Shown here piece by piece: positions 11,144 through 20,222 of a stretch of DNA of 64,000 nucleotides; position 1 is the stretch's first letter; every line of letters starts with the position of its first letter. The notes beneath the pieces were generated by a model that was given only the letters and a program-made list of their open reading frames with translations, was not told the origin of the DNA and ran no database searches. The stretch lies in the NCBI GenBank assembly GCA_015680685.1, contig MNCI01026399.1, positions 897,972 through 961,971 of the forward strand. The letters are read 5' to 3'. The stretch comes from Gnetum montanum (lineage: Eukaryota > Streptophyta > Gnetopsida > Gnetales > Gnetaceae). A program made the position numbers and the translations under genes.

Positions 11144-12240
11144 GCACTAAGCTTGCATAATATCTTCTAAATTTGTTCAAAAATTGGAGAACCAAGCATA
11201 GAAATGGTCTGAGGAAAAAGAAGACAATAAAAAAAATTATTAGAAGATCAACTTTTATCATTCTTAGGTTTTCCTTGCATGAGTCTATTTCTTAAAAAGA
11301 GCATCAAAACATTATCTCCATTAATACACTTTGCAATCCATTTTGCTATAAGAGAAATACTTCAGTTATAATAATTAATATGGCCAACTCCTCCATCTTT
11401 CTTGCTATTAATGCAAATATCCCAAGCAACTCTAGAAAAACTTTTTCTATATTGCTTAGTAGACCAAAGAAACCAATGGATAATATAATCAATTCTCTCA
11501 TAAGAAGTTTTAGAAGGAGCCCAATAATTAGAGTAATAAACATGAGTTGATTGAAGCATTTGCTTAATAACTAAAACTTTGCTAGCAAGAGAGCTTTTTT
11601 TCTTTCTATTTATCAAGATTTTCTTTATTTTTATCAACCACACAATTCCAAAAAATAGTAAGATTAGGCTCAAAAGAAAAAGGTTTTTCTAAAATTTTGA
11701 AAACATAATATTTTTTCAAGATTTTTCAAGGCTTGAGAGTAACCCATTCATCAATATTGCAATTATAATAAATAGCAGATTTTTTTCAATTAATGTGAGA
11801 GCCAAATAACATGTTGTAATCCTTCACTATAGCTAAAAAAGTATTAATATGTTGTAGAGAATTATTGATCATTAAAAAGGAATCATATGCAAAGTGCATG
11901 TTAAGTAGTTACTTACCTCAATTATCAATTGAAATTCCCTTAATGAAATTTATTTGTAAATCATAATGTAGATTATATGAAAGAAAATCTACAACAATAA
12001 CAAAAAGATAGGGAGCTAGAGGAAAACCTTGACGAATCAATTGTTGAAGAGTAAAAGAGGAACTTAACTCGAAATTAGTAGCAACTTGATCATTAGCATT
12101 AGCGAGTAAGGTATGGACAAGTCAAATAAAATAATCATCAAATCCTACTTTATAGAGACAAAAAATAATGAAATTCCATTCAACTCTATCATAAGAAAAA
12201 TCTAATCCTAAATTGCATACCATGACCTTACCTAAACCCA
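11144..12240 (-). pseudogene. LINE (non-LTR retrotransposon) reverse transcriptase fragment
   Basis: Minus-strand reading gives L1-type RT blocks in order: LDFSYDRVEWNFI (about 12170-12215), RQGFPLAPYLFVIVVDFLS (about 11980-12040), then HFAYDSFLM (about 11885-11910), where the usual catalytic FADD box reads FAYD, and finally the post-RT region at 11362-11673 (SLASKVLVIKQMLQ, YWAPSKT, RVAWDICINSKKDGGVGH), typical of plant L1 proteins before the zf-RVT domain. The reading continues to 11144, where the V LTR begins, so V inserted into this LINE. Multiple stops and frame changes and the loss of a catalytic Asp show an old inactive copy. Its 5' end (ORF1, endonuclease) is not visible. Confidence 0.8.
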
Positions 12241-12983
12241 TGGTAGTCCATTACAACCTCTGTATAACTCATGATTTGCTAAAAAACTAATAAAAGGTAA
12301 AATTGAAATTCATATTTTTAAACTTGGCCACCAACACTCACCATGACTCATGGTTTACTAACCACAACACCATCACAACTAGTGATGAAGGTCAAAGTTG
12401 TAACCATGACCAATAGTAAACTTGTGGTTGAGGCCTATATGTAAATTTGATCATTTTGAGGTTTCAAAGATACTCGAACACTTTTAAATCAACTTAGCTA
12501 CTAAGACATTAGCTTGACAAGAACATAACACACATCTATGCACTATTAAATTGATAAGCATTTAAAACCAAATACAATCAAATTAAAACTTATAAAATTA
12601 CAATTGATACTAAAACAATGGCTAGAATTCAACAATTAGGATGTAAAGTTAACTTTCTAAAACACATGAAATTTGTAGTCATGAATAATTTTTAATAAGG
12701 AAAATCACAATCTCTAAATACTTCAGATCCACATAGCCATAAGCAAGCATAAAATCATAAAATACAAAAAATCACTAGATCACATAGAAAATAGATAAAC
12801 TTGTTAAATTGTTGAAAATAAGGAAGGAGTTAAGAGCTCTTTCTTGTAAAATCATCACATAAAAACCCAAATAAACACACGTGCACATCATAACCTAACC
12901 AAGCTTAAACATAAGCACATGAATTAATGACCTCATTGCTTGAGGTTTCTAATCCATCATCTAAGCCAATGGGTGTTAGCTAT
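12241..12983. other. AT-rich unassigned stretch
   Basis: No coding frame, RNA gene or recognisable element edge. It ends with gctat (12979-12983), the target duplication of T, so it was contiguous with 20218 onwards before T inserted. It may be a degraded LTR or flank of an older element; I cannot tell which. Confidence 0.4.
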
Positions 12984-13937
12984 TGATGAGACGCGATATC
13001 GCATGCACCGCAATATCATGGCTGTCGCGATATTGCGTTGTCCCTTGTGATATTACGGTCCACCGCCAAATCTATAAATAAGAGGCGGCACTCCCCTTAT
13101 TTCCAATCCTAGGCTTAAAGTAGGGAAACTCTGGCAGTTTGATCACTCTAGAGATAGAATATTTTCCATGTGCCCGCAGTAGGAGTCCCCAAGTGAACGG
13201 ATCTTTATTCGAGTAGCTTTGTACCTGAACGCAAGTTGTGTACAACAATAAAGACGAGCTTTGTGGATAAACCTTGCAGTGCATGGAATAGGATTTATTA
13301 CATGTTATTTCTTACCTGTTATTTATTACCTGCATTAGCGCGGCATGAGTATGACTTGATTACGAGCATTGACGAATGTGTACGGCTAATCAAGGAATCA
13401 GCTGTTCATCGCGATTAGTCTCTCTCACCCTCAACTCCTAGAATGCGGGATGAGTATGACTTGATTACGAGCATCTATAGATGTGTACGGCTAGTCAAGG
13501 AATTGGCTGCTCATTACGTTTAGGCTAGTTAAGTTCCTCAGTATGACCACTTCGAGCACGTGTGTTACATGTGGTAATCCCAGTAACGATTAGCATTTGG
13601 TAGCCACAGTTGCATAGTTTAGGGTGTGTATGGTAAGTGGGAATGGATGCTAATGCTAGTTAGCTTAGACTTAGTCCTTAGTTAGAATTAGTTAGCTCTC
13701 TCAACCCTTCACCTTGATAGCATAGGAGAAAAACCAAAAAAGATTATAAAAATCATATACCTCGGACTTACTTAACCATACACCGTGAAAACTACGAGTA
13801 AGTCTGGGAAGACAATGCATGATTAACCCTAAGTGTTCCATGGGGCGTGTAGGCATTTAGTCTGCGGAGTTCGACCAGATCGTGCGTGCTATGCTCATTT
13901 CGTATGGTTGAGTGTAGGGGTACCTTGCCACTCATCA
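12984..13937 (+). repeat. T 5' LTR
   Basis: Begins TGATGAG and ends CTCATCA, a 7-bp terminal inverted repeat. U3 holds four CGATATCG-type palindromes in about 75 bp (12991-13066), then TATAAATA at 13073-13080; an AATAAA at 13247-13252 could be the poly(A) signal. It is 106 bp longer than the 3' LTR because of a tandem duplication with a 105-bp period starting at 13345 and 13450 (atgagtatgacttgattacg). Confidence 0.92.
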
Positions 13938-13938
13938 T

Positions 13939-13956
13939 TGGTGCCGTTGTCAGGGA
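13939..13956 (+). other. T primer binding site, tRNA-Asp type
   Basis: TGGTGCCGTTGTCAGGGA, one base after the LTR, three transitions away from the tRNA-Asp complement. This is the only plus-strand PBS of the family in the window. Confidence 0.85.
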
Positions 13957-14078
13957 CTAAGTGTTTGTGCGCTGAATAGAACATAAGGGATATCACTCAC
14001 ATCGTTGTGAGCCTTAATGAACCTTCGGGTTAATCAAAACAAAAATTTATATAACGGTGAATTAGCACACCAATAACA

Positions 14079-17000
14079 ATGCCTTCTTCTCATAAGAGCA
14101 ACTCACCACCTAAGGACCATACTAGAGACAGTCAACAACATAAAACACATAACCAAAATCAGCTAGTGCCTCAACAATATAAGATGACATATACTCATCC
14201 CGATGAGTATATCCCTAATTTCACTTTTATTCTCCATCAGGATGAATAGCTGCGGTGGAGAGATTTGCAAGGTAACATTGTGTTATCCCCTAGACCGATT
14301 AATCTCTTGCATGATTTTTCGTGCCTTGGCATAGATTGGCATGACTGAACTATTTGTTGAATATGTTGCAGAAGATTTTGACATGAGGGATTATTATCCC
14401 ATAGATGCCTAACGTATGAGAGACTTATGGCAGAAGAGTCAACATGCACTATTGAAGGGCAAGGTCTTGCACATCCTTAGCAAAATAGGAGATGAGGACC
14501 ACCTTATCTCGGGTTCTTTAACAAATGATGTTCCCCCTCCTAATGATGGTGAGGAGGTTGCCTATTAGAATCTACGATCAACGATACATAACCATGGTTC
14601 TGATGCCCGTGAACACCAACTGTTCACAGAGGGAACAACCACTTATGCTAAGGATGGGCACTTAGATCGTCACCACGATCGGGGCCGTAGTAGCTGAAGA
14701 GAAGGCAAGAAACATCGTCATGGCGATGGTTCCCCTTCTTCTTTCCCTTCTTCACATCACTCACCCTCTCCTTCCACATCTGGGCGCAGCCGTCATGAAC
14801 ATAAAGGTGAGTATAAAAGTAAGAAGGATGAAAGACCTCGACGGGAAAGTCGAGAGAGAGGACAAGGGCAAGGACATAGGGAGAGTAGGGAACAATGCAG
14901 ACATCACAGGCATCATGAAAGAGACGATCATGACGAGCCCCTACTCGTAACCCGAAGTATGCTTGACATCACATAGGTAGTTAGGATTCCCACAAGGCAT
15001 TTAAAAGACAGTTGGATCAAACGATTAAACATGAACAATATCCCACGATTTGAAGGGGGATATAATGCTGATTCGCAAAATCATTTATGGGCATTCCACG
15101 ATGCCTGTGCCTTGCAGAATATAGAAAATGAGTGGCAAAAACTTAAGTTGTACCCAAGGACACTCACCAAAGAAGTAGAGAGCTGGTACTGGTCCTTAGA
15201 ATCGGAAACCATCAGGAGGTGGAGTACAATGCTAGAACTGTTCAACAAAAAGTATTAAACGTACTCCAAAGTGTCCAATTTGCGTAAGCAGATCCAAGGC
15301 TGGAAACAAGGTACATATGAACCCTTGGATGCTGCCGTGGCCTGCTACTACACATTGTTACATCGTTGCTCGGGCCATGGGTATGCTCAGCGGGATCAAC
15401 TTAGCCACATCGTGGATGGGCTAAGGCATGAAACTAGAAGAACCCTTGGAACTTATGTCCAAGGGAGACTCTCACAACTTAGAGCCCATGAAGTACGTAG
15501 CTTGTTGGAACAAGTAGCAAAAGAAGAGGGTGAGCTACGCAAAAGGGAAAGTGTGAAAGAGTATAACCGTGATCCCTCCCTTTGAAAGAAGGGAGTGAAA
15601 TTTTGTGATGAAGAGGATGAATCACCAATCGAAGAGTTGGTGAACCGGAAGACCTTGTTGCTTCAAAAACTCATAACTAAAATAGCGGCTAAGGTAGATG
15701 ATGTATGGAGTTCCTTAAACTCTAAAATTGAAACTGTCTTAAAAATTGTAGAAGAGTCTAAGGTAGAACAAAGTAGTGACAAAGGTAAGAAAAAGTGGAG
15801 AGATTTAGGCCTTGCACATAACAAGGGTAAGGGAAAAATCACTAACTCCGATGTGGTTGTGGATTCGGATTTAGATGATGACGGTGGATGTGAGATTTGC
15901 CATTATGACCATCCTAAGGGATGTTTCCCCATCATCTCACATCTATAGGAGTCTGGGGTGTATGCGCTTAATCCAAGACTCAACCAACGACAAACACCCC
16001 GAAGGTTACCTTACCCACAAGGTAACCCAAGGTAGTTCCACCAACCATTAATGTATTATTCAAGTGGAACTCCACCATAGCCCATCGAACAGCTTTAGCA
16101 GTGGAAATACCCACAGTCATGGGGGATGCCATCGCTGAAACATCAGTACCGTTACCGGTAGCCTGATCCTTATGGATATTATGTGCAGCAGCTGATTTCT
16201 CCAGGTGACTCTATAAGTCACACAACCCTCAACTGTCACTACCAAGTTTGGGAGTACTTCAGAAGGACTCCTTCTCCTCCGGAAGACACTCCATATCCAC
16301 ACCATCCACTTAATCCATCTGCACCTCTTCCACCACAAGTAGTTCCCATCACACCTCTTGCTCCAACAATGCAAGGGGAACTTCCTACTCAACTGCAGCA
16401 ACGTCACACTGCGAGAGTTGTAATTATTCAATCTGCTGCTAGTTCTGACAACTATAAAAAGAGAAGACCTTACTTCAGTACCAAAAGCCCAGACAAACTC
16501 TTGCAACAACAAGCGGTTGGGCCCATGTACACTCCTCCACCATCTAACACTTCGGAGCACCCTTCCGTCCAAAAGTAGAGCGTAACGCATACGGTTATGT
16601 TAACGCATACCATAATTGACTAAATTAAGGTAGGCCACCTTCCTAGAAAACTAACTGACCCTAGGAGTTCCTTAATCTATTTACAGATCACCAGAAATGA
16701 ACCACATAGGGCTCTTCTTGACTCGGGTTCCGGAGTTAACTTAATATCACGAGAGATATATCACACCTGGAACGTGCCCCAACTTAAGAAGAGCAACATT
16801 CAACTAGAGCTGGCAGACCAGTCCATCACCATTCCCTTGGGATTGGTGGAGGACATCATTACCACTGTGTGTGGTTGGTCTTACCCAGCATATTTTCTGG
16901 TGATTAAAGTAAACAACAACGAAGGGGACTTCCCAATTATAATGGGAAGGGCATGGCTAAGTACAGTAGACACATACCTTAGGATCCGCAATCTTTCCTT

Positions 17001-17415
17001 AGAAATCTCTAAGATAAACATATGTGGAAAGATCGAGAAGAGGAAAGTTCCATGCATCACATACAGTGATTCATCGGGTGATGACATGGAGGAAATGCCT
17101 CCATGTAACAAGTGTGCTCTTGAGACTTTGAAATAGAGATGCCTATATGTAGCAACCACACAACCAGTAGTAGACACCCCGTGGTTGACAACTACTAGAA
17201 GGAGCAGAAAAATATCCATGGAACGAACTGAGGAAACCCATGTCAACAATGAAGGCATAGATACATTGGAATATGAGCATTGCCAATTTCCACCCCTTAA
17301 TCTAAGATCATCATTTGGGAGAAGTTGGATACTTTTAAGAAATTCAAATAGGCACTCATTATTTCGGATCTCTCCCTTACCACTCAGTCATGGGGGAGAT
17401 GGCCACCTATGCTGA
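14079..17415 (+). pseudogene. gag-pro: T gag-protease with pol tail
   Basis: Start at 14079 (MPSSHKSNSPP), matching MSSSHKS in Z. Regions in order: N-terminal block with YTHPDEYIPNFTFILHQDE (about 14185-14250); a His/Arg/Ser-rich basic stretch (about 14640-14950); capsid domain 15031-15585 (NIPRFEGGYNADSQNHLW, ESWYWSLESETIRRWSTM, LRHETRRTLG); a Cys/His block CEICHYDHPKGCFPIISHL (about 15890-15946); a Pro-rich tail with PSPPEDTPYPHHP; a retropepsin with LLDSGSGVNLIS (catalytic Asp 16720-16722) and the later FPIIMGRAWLST motif; then the pol tail. From 15031 to 17415 one frame holds throughout, broken only by stops, mostly TAG at CAG positions. A frame change lies before 15031. The protease triad is intact, unlike in X, Y or Z. 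Confidence 0.85.
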
Positions 17416-19355
17416 TCATATGGGGCCCTCAGTTCTTTTTCGATTTTTGTTTTACAAGTTTTTGTTTTACACATTTTTGTTTTACACATTTTTGTTTTAC
17501 AAATTTCTTTAACTTTTCTAAGTTTTTGTTTTACAACTTTCTTTAACTTTTCTAATTTTTGTTTTATAACATCGTTATACATTTTTCCATTTTTTGTGTG
17601 TGTGTGATCTACCTTGTAAGTTTGTCCCATAATAAGTGTTCAGACTGATGGTATGAACTATTTTCATATTGATTGATAATGTTTGGTTTTTACCTTTAAG
17701 TCACAATGTTGATACTAAGGTATGTTTCTTTTGATATGGTAGGCAATGAGACCACTTCATCCATCCATCCACTAGTTTCTATGGTCTCTCTCGGCTTGGA
17801 AATGTACAGTTCCCTTCTAATAAGAACTTAAAAAAATCGGTGACTGGGTATTTCTCAAACTAAGGAAGGACTCAAGGATTGCAAAGGGTGTGACTTCAAG
17901 GGAACTTGATGCTTTTGTGTTGGTCATTCTCTTGGGTGCTTGAATGTTTCTTCTTGAGTTTTCTTACCGTTCCGATGTTACCCAGCTATCAGAAGCTGAG
18001 ACAATAAAAATAAAAAGTCTTTGCATGGTGTGGTTCTCACGCATAAAAACACAAAACAAAAAAAAAAAAACAAGAAGAAAGTGAGAATTCAAAGCACACC
18101 CCTTAGATGAAATAAAACTTGGGCGACAAGCACTGGTTATGGAACCAAAAGTGTTCTCTCTAACTAAGGCCCTTCTCGCTTCCCATTCCCTCCTTTATTT
18201 CATCGAAATGGTGGTGACTCTTGGAAAAGGCATTCTTGTCTTCCAAGAGGATGGTTCAGCCGAATGCATTGATGTGAAGTCACTGGATGTGGTTGGTTCG
18301 AGGCTGGAGTTGGAATGATACTTGCCAAGTCACATTAATCATAAAACACACCAGAGGCTGTACACCACCTTGTTCTTGGGATTTCATTCCATTCTCTTCT
18401 CTCCATCCTTCTCTCAATTGTTCACCTCATTGCCATTTGTATCATTAGTATATATATTTTGGTTGATGCATTGTTTTCTTTTTGGTAAATTCTTACGGTT
18501 AAGACTTTAACTTTTGTTCCAAATGACATTCCCAGAGCCTACGACCTCTTTTGCATGTGGGTTTGTCAGGCATTACAGGCATAAGCCTACTTTGGGGAGG
18601 ATCTACTGACATTCCTATTTGGAGCCTTAGTTAAATTCTTTCCCTTAACATTTTGCAATTAATTTTATTTTGTTCAATTCCATCTTGACATCCACTTTAT
18701 CGACGTTACCGTTGTCCCTTTTTATCTATCTTTCTTACTCCTTTTCCTTCTCCATTCTAACGCTACTGGAGGTTTGCGATTAGTCATGGGGGTATGGGGC
18801 CTAATTTTTTCAATTTTTCTCCTAGCCCTGAAATTTTTGATTTTTGATTTTCTTCCTAACCCCTACACCTTTGGTAGTCATCATTAATATATTCCCAGAT
18901 CCGTATTAACCATACCACAACCTAGCCAATGGACCTACACCAAAGAAAGGTATTAATTACATGATGATTCATTTACCCTTGCTAATATATGATTGTGTTG
19001 TGTGTGCAGATGGCGATCATACAACAACGGATTGGATCTGGAGCAAACACTTGGAATGGAGCAGCGTTGAAGCAGTTATGCAAGGAGCAAGATTGATGGC
19101 ACGCTTATGGATGGACACCAAAGGTGCAATCTTGGCATTGGTAGCAGCAACACTTCTTTCTCTCTCTCTTTCTCAGCTGACAACTAAGGCTTGATGTCAT
19201 TGTAATAAGGTGTTTACCCTTGTTGTCATGAACACCAGTTTTGTCAAGTCTTGTAATAATGATTCGTTCACATGTCATCCCATTAGTTCCATTCCCCTCA
19301 ATAATTCCATACCTTCCCAATATTATTGTAAGGAACTCGAGGATGAGTTTTCATT
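17416..19355 (+). other. T conserved non-coding spacer
   Basis: Directly after the stop lies a T-rich tract (17441-17590) made of degenerate TTTTTGTTTTACA units, then a short TG run (17597-17608). The 20-bp block agtctttgcatggtgtggtt (18016-18035) is identical in Z, X and Y. A second PPT-like motif (tagtcatgggggtatg, 18781-18796) lies in the middle. The last 350 bp correspond to the subterminal region of X and Y. The frames present (18322-18510, 18961-19194) lack family support. The region probably carries cis signals for packaging, export or priming. Confidence 0.55.
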
Positions 19356-19369
19356 CAGTCATGGGGGTA
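19356..19369 (+). other. T polypurine tract
   Basis: cagtcatgggggta immediately precedes the 3' LTR, the required position for plus-strand priming. The G5 core is short for a PPT, but the same sequence abuts the 3' LTR in Z and, with one change, in X. Confidence 0.7.
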
Positions 19370-20217
19370 TGATGAGACACGATATCGCATGCACCGTGAT
19401 ATTGCGGCCGTCGCCATATTGCGTTGTCCCCTGCGATATCGCGTACGCCGCCAAATCTATAAATAAGAGGCAGCACTCCCCTTATTTCCAATCCTAGGCT
19501 TAAAGTAGGGAAACTGTGGCAGTTTGATCACTCCAGAGATAGAATATTTTCCATGTGCCCGCAGTAGGAGTCCCCAAGTGAATGAATCTTTATTCGAGTA
19601 GCTTTGTATCTGAACGCAAGTTGTGTACGACAATAAAGATGAGCTTTGTGGATAAACATTGCAGTGCATGGAATAGGACTTATTACATGTTATTTCCTAC
19701 CTGTTATTTATTACCTACATTAGCATGGCATGAGTACGACTTGATTATGAGAATCTACGGATGTGTACGGCTAGTCAAGGAATTGGCTGCTCATTACGTT
19801 TAGGCTAGTTAAGTTCCTAAGTATGACCAATTTGAGCACGTGCGTTGTGTGTGGTAATCCCAGTAATGATTAGCGTTTGGTAGCCACAGTTGCATAGCTC
19901 AGGGTGTGTACGGTAAGTGGGAACGGATGCTGACGCTAGTTAATTTAGACTTAGTCCTTAGTTAGAATTAGTTAGCTCTCTCAACCCTTCACCTTGATAG
20001 CATAGGAGAAAAACCAAAAAAGACTATAAAAATCATATACCTCGGACTTACTTAACCATACACCATGACAAGTACGAGTAAGTCTGGGAAGACAACGAAT
20101 GATTAACCCCAAGTATTCCATGGGGCGTGTAGGCATTTAGTCTACGGAGTTCGACCAGATCACGCGTGCTATGCTCATTTCATATGGCTGAGTGTAGGGG
20201 TACCTTGCCACTCATCA
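19370..20217 (+). repeat. T 3' LTR
   Basis: 848 bp, TGATGAG...CTCATCA, with the CGATATCG array at about 19378-19450, TATAAATA at 19458-19465 and AATAAA at 19632-19637. It differs from the 5' LTR by scattered transitions and lacks the 105-bp duplication. Followed by GCTAT. Confidence 0.92.
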
Positions 20218-20222
20218 GCTAT

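Larger units (their letters stand above)
12984..20217 (+). mobile_element. Element T: complete non-autonomous gag-protease LTR retrotransposon
   Basis: A 7.23-kb insertion with two LTRs (12984-13937; 19370-20217), a tRNA-Asp PBS, a PPT and a perfect 5-bp target duplication GCTAT (12979-12983 and 20218-20222). The only coding region is gag-protease joined directly to the last ~40 codons of pol (ending SHGGDGHLC). RT, RNase H and integrase are absent, as is the env-position ORF present in V, X and Y. About 1.9 kb of non-coding spacer follows. The same deletion junction is seen in Z, so T belongs to a lineage that moved after the deletion and must have used enzymes from a complete relative. It resembles the TR-GAG class of plant elements. 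Confidence 0.9.

Noticed and set aside
11346-11543. Second minus frame over the LINE region
   Set aside because: Out-of-frame shadow of the RT reading at 11362-11673.
12984-13075. Repeat-spacer look of the palindrome arrays as CRISPR
   Set aside because: Units are short imperfect palindromes upstream of TATA boxes in a plant genome; no direct repeats of CRISPR length, no cas genes.
17597-17608. TG microsatellite (and CA run at 32172-32188)
   Set aside because: Short simple repeat inside the conserved spacer; not informative by itself.
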